Assembly: GCA_007095845.1 (NCBI GenBank)
Contig: SFBI01000140.1
Coordinates: forward strand, 1-32,514
Length of the DNA stretch: 32,514 bases
Reading direction: 5' to 3'
DNA from: Microcystis aeruginosa Ma_MB_S_20031200_S102
GTDB lineage: Bacteria > Cyanobacteriota > Cyanobacteriia > Cyanobacteriales > Microcystaceae
The notes beneath the pieces are model-generated. The model was not told the origin of the DNA and did not search any database. It was given only the letters and a program-made list of their open reading frames with translations. Position numbers and translations under genes: made by a program. Positions 1 through 7,009 of the stretch are shown here, piece after piece. Position 1 is the first letter of the stretch, and each line of letters opens with the position of its first letter.

Positions 1-117
1 ACTTAAACTAATAAAACGGAGAGCATCTGGCTTTAGAAACTTTCGGAATTTTTGGGTTAGAAGTATGTTATCTTGGCATCTTGTCTGTTGATTTAGCATA
101 AAGGGTAACGAAGAGCC
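1..117 (+). mobile_element. Right end of an ISL3-family insertion sequence
   Basis: The left edge of the window is the 3' end of an insertion sequence. A transposase C-terminus is followed at 103-117 by a terminal repeat whose reverse complement reads GGCTCTTCGTTACCC. The GGCTCTT start is typical of ISL3-family ends, and the same terminus recurs at 5090-5104. From base 118 the reading frame of a GMC oxidoreductase begins in mid-protein, so the element interrupts that gene. The other end and any 8-bp target duplication (it would match 118-125) lie outside the window. Confidence 0.7.
2..91 (+). CDS. ISL3-type transposase, C-terminal fragment (partial at window edge)
   Basis: This frame is open from base 2 to a TGA at 89-91. 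It encodes LKLIKRRASGFRNFRNF followed by a few more residues. A basic KxIKRRxxGFRNFxNFxxR tail is characteristic of the C-terminus of ISL3-like DDE transposases. Only the last 29 residues are visible, so the rest of the enzyme (DDE catalytic core, zinc finger) is upstream of the window. It is assigned from the tail motif plus the adjacent GGCTCTT terminal repeat. Confidence 0.65.
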   Translation, partial: LKLIKRRASGFRNFRNFWVRSMLSWHLVC

Positions 118-842
118 GACTTTATTTAGATGGTAGAGATTCTGAAACACAAGGTCAATATCATATGCAATTAACGGCAGTCTCCATAAGAAAGCTAGAG
201 AATGAGTTAGGGCGTGTACAAGCAAAGTTACAGTATCAAAATGATTTAGCACTCGCACAGTTTTATATGCCAAGTTTGATTTCTCCAATAATTAATGATC
301 AATTGGAAGAAAATAGAAATTATATTTGTTTTGGAATTTCAGCACTTGGCGAGATGAGAATAAATTCTGAAAGTAGACTTGATCTGAATAATCTCCCAAA
401 TCTAAATAGCGACGTTAATCTTAGAGCTATTCTGAAAGAGGATGATTATCGTCTTTGGAACAATATGGATAAAGCAATTTATAATGTTATTGAGCAAGCT
501 CTTACGCCAGACAAACCAAATCCATACAGTCCCAATCAAGTTGAGTATTGGCGTGTAAAGAATAATCAAGGTTCTTGGTCAGACAAACAGCGGCCGTCTA
601 GAAAACAAATCAGAAAGTCATTTCTTGTTCATGAAGGTTCAACATTATGGCTTGGAAATGATGATGACGCGATAGTTGGGTTAGATTATCGGTTAAAGTC
701 TGGACAGGAAGTCGTGGCTGATAATATTTACATTACTGGGAGTGCTTTGTGGCCAAGATCTGGCTCTTGGAATCCAACTTTAACAATGGTTGCATTGTCG
801 CAACATTTAGCTGATACACTAGAGAGAAATAGAAATTCTTAG
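118..842 (+). pseudogene. GMC-family oxidoreductase, C-terminal part (5' end cut off by the IS)
   Basis: The 225-residue frame from the ATG at 165 matches the C-terminal domain of GMC flavoenzymes. It has HEGSTLWLG (the catalytic-His region), DYRLKSG, NIYITGSALWP and a closing NPTLTMVALSQHLADTL. The frame stays open back to 118 (LYLDGRDSETQGQYH, also GMC-like), exactly where the IS ends. The N-terminal FAD-binding Rossmann half (GxGxxG) is therefore separated or lost. GMC enzymes are usually 500-600 residues, so about 40% remains. The ATG at 165 is internal and is not the native start. The gene ends 11 bp before the next one, with an AGGAG box overlapping its stop, so the two look like one operon. 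The fragment alone should not bind FAD. Confidence 0.8.
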
Positions 843-853
843 GAGATAGACTG

Positions 854-1465
854 ATGATTCCGTATGAGGCACGTAGTTCCAGACCAAAGTTATACGTTTA
901 TTTCTTCATTGCAGCGATCAGCATTGCCCTATCTTCTGTACTTGCCAATGTATTTGCCGATTATAAGGTATTGCCTGATTATATCGAAAAGTGGCTATCA
1001 AATAGTTCACCCTTTTTGATATACAGCTTAATTTTTACATTAGTCGATAAATTTTTGTGGAAAATTCGTTTATCCAACTATCCTATCGGCGAAACCTTGC
1101 TGGGTATTCCAGACATCAGTGGAGAGTATAGAGGTTATAACGAAATTTCTGCTCTTAAAAAAAAGGCTAGAGTGAAAATCACTCAGACATGGACGCATAT
1201 CGGAGTAATATACTATGGGAAGGATGATACGCCAATTTCAAAAGCTAAGGCTGTTGTTCTCGACTCATCTAATAGAGATCTCATTGAGCTAGATTTCCTC
1301 TATCAACTTTTTTCTGAACGTAGGGACTCTGAAAAAAAATCTCAGGGTATGAATCACGGAGTTCAGCTCTCACGTATTGATCTTAGGGATAAGAAATTAC
1401 AAGGAACATGGTTTAATGGTAAAGAGGAACAAGGCTATTTAAATCTAACGAAAGAAGGCACTTAG
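854..1465 (+). CDS. Cap15-like two-TM, beta-barrel protein (putative CBASS-type effector)
   Basis: This 203-residue protein has two predicted membrane helices, at about residues 13-35 and 53-70. A strand-rich domain follows with the pattern of the SMODS-associated 2TM-beta (Cap15) family: PDISGEYRGY, KITQTWTHIGV, SKAKAVVL, LDFLYQ, NHGVQLSRI, LQGTWFNGKEEQGYLNLT. In CBASS, Cap15 is activated by a cyclic dinucleotide, oligomerises and disrupts the inner membrane. The start is supported by AGGAG ten bases upstream. The usual partner, a CD-NTase, is not in the window. The only visible operon partner is the GMC oxidoreductase remnant. The CD-NTase may lie left of the IS, or this may be an orphan or differently wired member. 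The domain call is from remembered family patterns. Confidence 0.65.
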   Translation: MIPYEARSSRPKLYVYFFIAAISIALSSVLANVFADYKVLPDYIEKWLSNSSPFLIYSLIFTLVDKFLWKIRLSNYPIGETLLGIPDISGEYRGYNEISALKKKARVKITQTWTHIGVIYYGKDDTPISKAKAVVLDSSNRDLIELDFLYQLFSERRDSEKKSQGMNHGVQLSRIDLRDKKLQGTWFNGKEEQGYLNLTKEGT

Positions 1466-1606
1466 AGTTACCACAGACTGAATAAGTTTTACAATGCGAT
1501 CACTTTGGTTTTTGAAAGTGCGATCTCTACTCTTGTAAGGTACTTTAATAAAATATAACTCACCTTTTGACTTAAGAGAAACTTCTACCGCTTTCAAGTC
1601 AGCCAT
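1445..1606 (-). other. Possible small ORF or gene fragment, unidentified
   Basis: The interval between the Cap15-like gene and the BrnA gene holds a 53-codon minus-strand frame, from the ATG at 1606 to the TAG at 1445. It begins MADLKAVEVSLKSKGELYF. The composition looks protein-like, but the last few codons overlap the 3' end of the convergent Cap15-like gene and I recognise no family. It may be the 5' remnant of an old gene. There is one HIP1-like site (gtgcgatc) inside. Confidence 0.2.
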
Positions 1607-1638
1607 AATGTCGGTTAGACAATGCTCCTATGAGGCAT

Positions 1639-1884
1639 TTAATCATCAGATATACATTCATGAGCATATTGTTCAATCAGTAATTCAATTATTTTTTCAT
1701 AAGAAATTTGCTTTCGATCCGCTTGGGCTTTAAAGAAGCTTACACTTTCTTCTGTTAATTCTAATGTGACTTGATTAGTTTTGCTTTTACCTTTAGGAAC
1801 TAACTGGTCTGGAGACGGTAAAAAATCTTTAACGACTTCTCCTATTTCCATTGGTTCATTAGTATAAGTTATTTTGCTGTTCAT
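1639..1884 (-). CDS. BrnA-like antitoxin
   Basis: The protein is 81 residues from the ATG at 1884. A longer frame runs back to 2052, but it lies inside the toxin gene and is less likely. A flexible acidic N-terminus is followed by QVTLELTEESVSFFKAQAD and a helical end (ISYEKIIELLIEQYAHE). This is the ribbon-helix-helix pattern of BrnA/CopG-type antitoxins, which bind DNA and neutralise BrnT. The gene overlaps the 3' end of the upstream toxin gene by 26 bases, so the two are translationally coupled. Toxin-first order is the normal one for brnTA. Autorepression by the pair is expected from the family; no operator was pinpointed. Confidence 0.7.
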   Translation of the reverse strand: MNSKITYTNEPMEIGEVVKDFLPSPDQLVPKGKSKTNQVTLELTEESVSFFKAQADRKQISYEKIIELLIEQYAHECISDD

Positions 1885-2146
1885 ATCGTTTACGTCCTTT
1901 TCGCCAATAACCAGCTCCAAAAATTCTAACTTTTCTTTCTCGGTAAGTAAAGCGTACTGTGATAATTCCTCCATTAACTTGCCCCATACAGTAAAATCGA
2001 TTTTCTTCTTGACTGTGAGCCAGATCTTGCACGATAACTCTGTTGGGGTCAAAAAATGCGTATTGGGCTAATTCAAAGGAAACATCATGTTTCTGTTGGT
2101 TTAAACAATTTTTATCTTCATCCCATTCAAAGCTTTCATCCATCAT
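1859..2146 (-). CDS. brnT: BrnT-family toxin
   Basis: This 95-residue protein starts at tandem ATGs (2146 and 2143). It has the BrnT signature FEWDEDKN...QKHDVSFE near residues 6-25, and then the core VRFTYRERKVRIFGAGYWRKGRKRYE. BrnT folds like RelE and acts as a ribonuclease. The conserved Lys/His/Arg residues of the N-terminal motif and the C-terminal Arg cluster are present, so the toxin looks intact. It is the first gene of a two-gene cassette with the antitoxin at 1639-1884. Confidence 0.8.
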   Translation of the reverse strand: MMDESFEWDEDKNCLNQQKHDVSFELAQYAFFDPNRVIVQDLAHSQEENRFYCMGQVNGGIITVRFTYRERKVRIFGAGYWRKGRKRYEQQNNLY

Positions 2147-2301
2147 AAGCAGAGCTTATAAACCTGATAAGTGTAATTGTAACCTAATTTGGAATTGCCG
2201 CACTGAGAAACTCAATCAAAATCACGTTAGTGCGATCGCCGTCATCTTGTTGATTAGATTAAAACCGCGATCATTTTGGGAGAATTAATCTTTCAGGAAT
2301 G

Positions 2302-2347
2302 GCGATCGCACTCCTAGAAAGCAGTTGTTTCTCTGTGGGCGATCGCG
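2302..2347 (+). repeat. 46-bp direct repeat bounded by HIP1 sites, copy 1
   Basis: The copy begins and ends in gcgatcgc and contains agaaagcagttg. A near-identical copy in the same orientation is at 2963-3008, and the pair brackets the DUF29 gene. The rest of the gap 2147-2393 holds further HIP1-like octamers and no gene that I can support. Confidence 0.75.
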
Positions 2348-2393
2348 GATTTCTAGTCTGAGTTAAGGAGACAAACCCAATATTACCTTAAAT

Positions 2394-2852
2394 TTATGAA
2401 GGAATAAAATCAGGATCAAGCACTTCAAATAAAGAAAAAGGACATTCTTGAGGAAATAGGATTGAAGGAAGTTGATACTTGCGGAGAGTATCATTTCTAG
2501 CATCCTGATAGCAGTCTAAAAATATATCATTTACAATAGCTTTCAAACTGGCGCTATCTGCTAACGTATAAGCAATCTGCCGTCTTTGTTCAACAATTGT
2601 ATTGCGCCATCCTCTCGCATTGTAATCTTTTTCTGTCGTCCAATATTGCAGTTTTAATAAATGTTCAATCAACACAGTTAAGCGGGTTTTTAGTTCTTTT
2701 ATTTGACTTTTCCCCATGCTCTCTACTTCTTCAATTAAATTCTCAATATCTAATTGTTCTAGTTGACCTTTTTTTAAGATTTCAACAGTTTCTTGTATCC
2801 ACAAATAAAAATCTTGTTCGTATAATGACGTTTTGGGATCAGTCGTGAGCAT
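2394..2852 (-). CDS. DUF29 family protein
   Basis: The 152-residue protein opens with SLYEQDFYLWIQETVEILK. It continues with LDIENLIEEVESMGKSQIKEL, LIEHLLKLQYW and RGWRNTIVEQRRQI, the hallmark run of the DUF29 family. That family is expanded in cyanobacteria and is usually 140-160 residues, so this gene is complete. The function is unknown. The protein is all-helical by inspection, with no signal peptide or membrane segment. It lies alone between two 46-bp direct repeats, which suggests it may have moved or been acquired as a repeat-flanked cassette. Confidence 0.85.
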   Translation of the reverse strand: MLTTDPKTSLYEQDFYLWIQETVEILKKGQLEQLDIENLIEEVESMGKSQIKELKTRLTVLIEHLLKLQYWTTEKDYNARGWRNTIVEQRRQIAYTLADSASLKAIVNDIFLDCYQDARNDTLRKYQLPSILFPQECPFSLFEVLDPDFIPS

Positions 2853-2962
2853 TTAAACATCTCCTAACTTGATGAGATACTGGCTCCATTATAGGGCGAT
2901 CGCCCTCTATAACAAAGCAAAGAGCGATCGCCGATCTGTAGTTTTGTCTGAGATTTTTATCA

Positions 2963-3008
2963 GCGATCGCATTCCCAGAAAGCAGTTGCTTCTCTTTGGG
3001 CGATCGCG
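2963..3008 (+). repeat. 46-bp direct repeat bounded by HIP1 sites, copy 2
   Basis: The partner of 2302-2347 differs at a handful of positions. Both copies keep gcgatcgc at each end and the core agaaagcagttg. A 62-codon frame that runs through this repeat (2839-3027, minus) is not considered a gene. Confidence 0.75.
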
Positions 3009-3045
3009 CTAATTCGATTTGGCTCATTTGGTAGAGTTATAAACT

Positions 3046-4521
3046 CTAGTTAACAAAAGTCCAGCGTCCTTCCACCTGACCGTCAAGAAGTTGATGAGTA
3101 CTTAAATATTCTTCAAGAACACCTTGGCTTGAGGTAGTAACAACTTTAGCGTTAGCTATTTCTTCAGGCGTGAGATTCAAACTCTTCAGTGAGTTTTGAT
3201 AATGATAATCTTGCACGCAGATTACATATAAACGATCAGCCTCTACAGGTTGTTCATTAATACTGAAAGATTCAATTGCTTTCTTAGTATTGTCATAAAC
3301 TAATCGAACACCTTTGCTGATTTGATAACATTGACTTTCCCCAGGCTTTCTGTTTTCTGGGCGCAGAAAATGGGTAAATACCTTTGTCAGTTGCGCTCCA
3401 GTAACTTTAATTTTATAAAGAGAACCATCATACGGATAAACCTTCTTAAGATCTTCAAGAGTGACCACAGTCCCTAATTCTTTACCTCGTATGGAACCAC
3501 TACCGACAAGCACGACATCAATCGTATCTATTTCTAAGAAGATATCAGCGATTAAATTACCTAACTCAGTTTCTTGTTCGCGCACGAGATGAGTCAATTT
3601 ACGATTTAAACGGCTAACAATACGATTGTACTTGCGATCTACTTGTTCTTTGTAGGTATTGATAAAATTTTGCAAATCTACGTCAGGACTAGCTACCTGA
3701 TCATTAATAGGAATAAGCTCCCATTTCCATTCGACAATGCTGTTCGTATCATCATCTACTGTAATATCGAAACGTCCGATCTGATCAGTCCCAACGGCGG
3801 CCTGGGCGATTAAAATGTTGTTTACTTGGGCAGGCTGTTCTAAAAGTGTATGAGAATGTCCACCAATGATCATGTCCACCCCCCACTCAGGGTCTAACAT
3901 AGCCGCTAACTTTTGATCCTCTTCAAAACCAATGTGAGTTAGGAGAATTGTCAAATCAATATCTTCATTTTTGTAGGTATTACAGATCTTACCAACTTCA
4001 GCCGCCGCATCTTCTAGTCCAACAAATGTACCAATGCTTTTGTCCAGCTTTAAGGCACTAAGAACCTCTTCGGTGACAATACCAATGAACATAACATCAA
4101 ATCCATCTACATTGAGGATGATATAGGGGTTCATCAACCTTTTACCGTACTTTTTAATGTACAAGTTGGCATTAACAATAGGAAAGTTTGCCATTTTTTC
4201 TAAGAAGAGCAAATGAGGAAAGCCATAGTCTAATTCGTGGTTTCCTAAAGTCACTACATTAGGTGCTAGGTAATTCATAATTTCCATGGTTGATAAGCCT
4301 TTAAATTCGGTATCAATCATCGAACCTTGAAGCATATCACCTGAAATGACATAAAGTGTATTTTTTTCCGTTTGACGCACTTGATTGATATAACCAGAAA
4401 GCAATGATAACCCGCCGATCAAACCACCTTGTCCAGTTTTAGCCTCCGCTAAAAAGTCGCCGTGCATATCATTGGAATGTAAAATCGTAAACTTTTTGAG
4501 TTTTGTTGTAGTTTCAACCAT
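3046..4521 (-). CDS. 5'-nucleotidase / UshA-like metallophosphoesterase
   Basis: The protein is 491 residues. The N-terminal calcineurin-type phosphoesterase domain shows the metal ligands HSNDMHG (about 15-21), SGDMLQG (60-66), GNHELDYG (93-100), LTHIGFEED and GGHSHT. The C-terminal 5'-nucleotidase substrate domain has ETELGNLIADIF, GSGSIRG and YPYDGSLYKIKVTG. Family members hydrolyse nucleotides, UDP-sugars or other phosphate esters with two metal ions. Most are periplasmic, but this one starts MVETTTKLKKFTILH with no signal peptide. Either it is cytosolic or its secretion differs from UshA. It is flanked by HIP1 repeats downstream and MITE debris upstream, and it has no operon partner. Confidence 0.9.
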   Translation of the reverse strand: MVETTTKLKKFTILHSNDMHGDFLAEAKTGQGGLIGGLSLLSGYINQVRQTEKNTLYVISGDMLQGSMIDTEFKGLSTMEIMNYLAPNVVTLGNHELDYGFPHLLFLEKMANFPIVNANLYIKKYGKRLMNPYIILNVDGFDVMFIGIVTEEVLSALKLDKSIGTFVGLEDAAAEVGKICNTYKNEDIDLTILLTHIGFEEDQKLAAMLDPEWGVDMIIGGHSHTLLEQPAQVNNILIAQAAVGTDQIGRFDITVDDDTNSIVEWKWELIPINDQVASPDVDLQNFINTYKEQVDRKYNRIVSRLNRKLTHLVREQETELGNLIADIFLEIDTIDVVLVGSGSIRGKELGTVVTLEDLKKVYPYDGSLYKIKVTGAQLTKVFTHFLRPENRKPGESQCYQISKGVRLVYDNTKKAIESFSINEQPVEADRLYVICVQDYHYQNSLKSLNLTPEEIANAKVVTTSSQGVLEEYLSTHQLLDGQVEGRWTFVN

Positions 4522-4587
4522 GAGCCTCTCCAGTAGTTTGAGTTGATTAAATGAAAGAGATAGTTTGATTTGGGTACTGCGAACGGT

Positions 4588-4675
4588 TTAAAGCTTGGCT
4601 TTCTGAATACCGTCAGAAGCTTGGTCTGTGATTTCTTCTAGCCGATCCAGAAAAAGTTCAGCTTTTAGCAGTTTA
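4588..4675 (-). pseudogene. C-terminal scrap of an unidentified gene cut by a MITE
   Basis: A minus-strand frame ending at 4588 reads KLLKAELFLDRLEEITDQA and a few more residues up to 4675, where an ISL3-type terminal repeat begins. The frame continues into the mobile DNA to an ATG at 4821, but that part is element sequence. I do not recognise the family. Confidence 0.3.
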
Positions 4676-5104
4676 GGCTCTTCGGTTTGTGTTATGCAAT
4701 GGAGGGGGGTTATAAAGGATAAAACCCTTACACAGAAAGACATTGCTTCGATTTTTGTCAATTGTTTTCGATCTAGAACGAGGTAATCAACTGACAGGGA
4801 GACAAGAAGGCTGAAATCCATACATCATAAGCTTTCCATGGTTTTAGCTCGAAAAAGTTCGCCGCACCATGTCTCACTTACTAATAATAATTCCTAGTAA
4901 GCTCGATCCTATCCCTAATTCTCTCGTTAGCTTTTTGCCTAGAATCGCTAGATCTATTTCTAGCGAGAGAAGCTAGAAGTCTTTGTTGGCAAGTTTTCCA
5001 GCTCGCTTGTCCCCCTGTCAGGGTAATCAATTAAGTCTCTTGCCATATTAAGGATTTAGTCGATTTATGCCCTCTGATCGAATCATACCAAGTAACGAAG
5101 AGCC
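4676..5104. mobile_element. ISL3-type non-coding element (MITE) carrying a second, nested MITE
   Basis: The left end reads GGCTCTTCGG, and the right end reverse-complements to GGCTCTTCGTTACTT. The right end matches the terminus of the ISL3 element at 103-117. There is no transposase inside. Removing the nested element at 4791-5021 and one target copy leaves about 190 bp, a typical MITE size. The 8-bp flanks (4668-4675 and 5105-5112) differ, so the outer insertion is old or has been rearranged. Confidence 0.65.
4791..5021. mobile_element. Nested 231-bp MITE with 9-bp target duplication
   Basis: The terminal inverted repeats are ctgacagggagacaag (4791-4806) and the reverse complement of 5006-5021, matching at 15 of 16 positions. 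Both sides are flanked by the exact 9-mer ggtaatcaa (4782-4790 and 5022-5030). There is no coding capacity. A 9-bp target duplication and this terminus differ from the ISL3-type elements, so a second transposase family mobilised it. Confidence 0.85.
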
Positions 5105-5214
5105 ACAGCCCATAGTATAGCATGACTCGCGCCAATGTAAAAACAGGGTGAGAGCATCACTGAGGAGTTCGGGATAGTGACAGTATTCACACCGGAACCT
5201 AGCGCGTTGTCGAA
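5105..5214 (-). pseudogene. HNH endonuclease remnant
   Basis: Read on the minus strand from 5214, the frame gives VRQRARFRCEYCHYPELLSDA. This is the typical start of small cyanobacterial HNH nucleases, with the zinc-binding CEYC pair. The protein pattern is lost after about 20 residues, the central HNH residues are missing, and the ISL3-type MITE begins at 5104. The 5' end was removed by another element at 5215-5314. In many cyanobacteria such an HNH gene follows a short acidic protein like the one at 5329-5574, so the two were probably one operon. Confidence 0.55.
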
Positions 5215-5314
5215 CAATAAGTAGTCGTGCAAAATTAATTTCCTAGTGAAGATAGGCAAGAGGCAAGAGGCAAGAGCGGGGTTAGATATGTGTAATTAAT
5301 TTTTCTTAGGTATT
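5215..5314 (-). mobile_element. About 95-bp MITE, copy 1
   Basis: The sequence aagtagtcgtgcaaaatta at the left end is mirrored at the right end, where ttaattttt precedes cttaggta. The middle has tandem ggcaaga steps. An inverted copy is at 30707-30807 and a partial copy at 13403-13460. Outer limits are approximate. Confidence 0.65.
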
Positions 5315-5328
5315 TATGGTAGAGCGAT

Positions 5329-5574
5329 TTAGGAATGACCATTTACTCTGGCGGCAATGACAGCGTTGATGTAGCTGAAAATTTGGTCGAGTTCGCCAAT
5401 CGCTTCTAGCTCAAGGACTTCCTCCGGGGTGAGATCATCAGCTTTTTTCTTGTCAAGAAGCGTCTGCATCTAATCGCCCAGTTCATCTGTAAATTTGAAT
5501 AGGGTGAGATTATTAATCTGTTGTACCCGCAATCCTTTGGGAATCAGGCTAGAGGGTTTGACAAGAGCGCTCAT
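5329..5574 (-). pseudogene. Small acidic protein gene with an in-frame TAG
   Basis: From the ATG at 5574 the frame reads MSALVKPSSLIPKGLRVQQ and continues to FTDELGD. A TAG at 5470-5472 interrupts it, and it resumes as MQTLLDKKKADDLTPEEVLE and runs to a stop at 5329. LLDKKxxxxLTPEE with a helical end is the pattern of a widespread cyanobacterial small protein that precedes HNH nuclease genes. The two halves are in the same frame on either side of one stop codon, so this is a single nonsense mutation. The ATG immediately after the TAG could allow the 46-residue C-terminal part to be made alone. Confidence 0.6.
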
Positions 5575-6038
5575 GGTTGTAGCTGAACGTAAAGATTTTT
5601 CGATCCCAACAAATAGTTCCCGTGAAATAAATGAAAGTATTGCCCTGACACCATTCTACACCCCATTTTCTGAGGGGGGGTTAAATTATCTCCGACAAAT
5701 AAAAATTATTCTCAATAAGTCAGATTGTCAAGCCCCGAACTCCAGAAGTAGAAGGGCATCGGAGGGGTTCAACGAGAGAATAAGGATTTTAGCGATTGTC
5801 TTGCCCCCTCAGATGCTTATAGATTGTCACAACAACATAAATTTAGCTTATGGTAATACTCAAAGAAAAGGTTTTTCTCCGCGCCACTACCTTGTACTAA
5901 ATCTGGTTATTAAAAACTGATTATTTATTCCCCCTTTTGCCTCTCCTCATAACTGGCCTGTACTCAAAGGATTTAGTATTAGTCCTCCTTTTTCGGTGAA
6001 CGGTCAATTCTTTAATAGCATTGGCAGAATGAGTTGAG
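5575..6038. other. Intergenic, no gene supported
   Basis: A 141-codon plus-strand frame (5495-5920) crosses the decayed small-protein gene and has no recognisable protein pattern, so it is not called. I see no RNA gene or clear terminator. The interval should contain the promoters of the flanking divergent genes. Confidence 0.5.
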
Positions 6039-6058
6039 TTACACTGTAAACAGTGTAA
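6039..6058. promoter_or_regulatory. Perfect 20-bp palindrome, likely autoregulatory operator
   Basis: ttacactg-taaa-cagtgtaa is a perfect 8-bp inverted repeat around a 4-bp centre. It lies 19 bp before the antitoxin ATG at 6078. Antitoxins of this type normally repress their own operon by binding such a site. No second copy was noticed in the window. Confidence 0.65.
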
Positions 6059-6077
6059 TTAAAAGTTAAAAAAATTG

Positions 6078-6512
6078 ATGTCCCAAGTTGTTAGCACCAG
6101 ACTGCCCGACCACACAGCAGAAAGACTGAAACGGTTAGCCCGCCGATTAGGAAAAACCCCTAGCGAAACCGGCGCGATTTTAATCGAGGAATCCCTCCGA
6201 GAAAGCGAGTTCCCCTATATTGAATTTCGCCATTCTCCTTTGGGGCGGCAGCCCTACCTAAAAAACTCCAGTTTGGCTCTGTGGGAAGTAATTCAAATCG
6301 CTCAAAGCTACGGACTAGATGAAGAAAAAACGGCGGCACATTTTCATCGACCCCTGGAATGGGTACGCTCTGCCCTGCTCTATGCCGAAGCCTATCGGTC
6401 CGAAGTCCAAACTGCGATTTCCGATGCTCAAGCGATGAATGAAACGACGATAAAGCGGCTCTTACCGCAATTGGAAACAATGACGGTTTCTGCTGATTTG
6501 AGCGGGGAATAG
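6078..6512 (+). CDS. Antitoxin with ribbon-helix-helix start and DUF433-like helical part
   Basis: The protein is 144 residues. I place the start at the ATG at 6078; a TTG one codon earlier is possible. The N-terminus (VVSTRLPDHTAERLKRLARR) is a DNA-binding ribbon-helix-helix pattern. Next come IEFRHSPLGRQPYLKNSSLALWEV and a helical region with a helix-turn-helix look (GLDEEKTAAHFHRPLEWVRSAL). This resembles the antitoxin that precedes DUF5615 PIN-like toxins. The toxin gene starts 5 bp after the stop. The upstream palindrome suggests autoregulation. Confidence 0.75.
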   Translation: MSQVVSTRLPDHTAERLKRLARRLGKTPSETGAILIEESLRESEFPYIEFRHSPLGRQPYLKNSSLALWEVIQIAQSYGLDEEKTAAHFHRPLEWVRSALLYAEAYRSEVQTAISDAQAMNETTIKRLLPQLETMTVSADLSGE

Positions 6513-6517
6513 CTAAA

Positions 6518-6895
6518 ATGCTATCTTTTTTATTGGATGAACATATTTCTCCGACGGTTGCCGAACAAATTAGTTATAAACGTCCAGAAATCTCGATTTT
6601 TCCTTTGATAACTTGGCAAAAAGGTAGATATTTGGGCTATTCGGATGAAATCGTCTTAAAAGCGGCGGCTGAAGCCGGATTAACTCTAGTAACCTACGAC
6701 CAGAACAGTATTCCCCCGCTTTTGTGGGAATGGGGAGAAGCTTGGAAAAGTCATAGCGGCGTTATTTTTATCGATTATGAGTCTATTCCCCCTAGCAATT
6801 TCGGTCTTTTGATCCGTTCGCTTTTAGCCTTGTGGGAACTGCAAGAAAAGCAGGATTGGACTAACCGACTTGTTTATTTGAAGCCAAAAGTCTAA
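6518..6895 (+). CDS. DUF5615 (PIN-like) toxin
   Basis: The 125-residue protein begins MLSFLLDEHISPTVAEQIS, the LLDEHxSP motif of DUF5615, with acidic residues expected to hold a metal ion. EAGLTLVTYDQNSIPPLL supplies the second conserved Asp, and HSGVIFIDYESIPPS is the third strand region. Related PIN-domain toxins are ribonucleases, though the substrate here is unknown. All family landmarks are present and the length is normal, so it is probably active. It forms a tight two-gene operon with the preceding antitoxin. Confidence 0.8.
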   Translation: MLSFLLDEHISPTVAEQISYKRPEISIFPLITWQKGRYLGYSDEIVLKAAAEAGLTLVTYDQNSIPPLLWEWGEAWKSHSGVIFIDYESIPPSNFGLLIRSLLALWELQEKQDWTNRLVYLKPKV

Positions 6896-6900
6896 TTTTT

Positions 6901-6931
6901 TTGGACAGATTGCGATCTGATGTGTTATATT
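6901..6931 (+). promoter_or_regulatory. Possible sigma-70 promoter for the small ORF at 7010
   Basis: ttggac at 6901-6906 and ttatat at 6925-6930 are separated by 18 bp, a plausible -35/-10 pair immediately after the toxin stop. A short hairpin (ctacg...cgtag) at about 6991-7008 abuts the start codon of the downstream small gene. Confidence 0.35.
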
Positions 6932-7009
6932 AGTTAGAGGTGTGGCAGAAATGACTACAATTATCCATCGCGAAAAGACCTGATTTTTGTCTACGCATGG
7001 AGACGTAGT

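Noticed and set aside
1639-2052. 137-residue version of the BrnA gene
   Set aside because: Its first 56 codons lie inside brnT in another frame; the start at 1884 gives the usual antitoxin length.
2839-3027. 62-codon minus-strand frame upstream of the DUF29 gene
   Set aside because: It runs through HIP1-rich repeat DNA, overlaps the DUF29 start and has no protein-like pattern.
4588-4821. 77-codon minus-strand frame
   Set aside because: Most of it is encoded by nested MITEs; only the last 28 codons could come from a former gene.
5495-5920. 141-codon plus-strand frame
   Set aside because: It is antisense to the small-protein pseudogene, unlike any family, and has poor composition.
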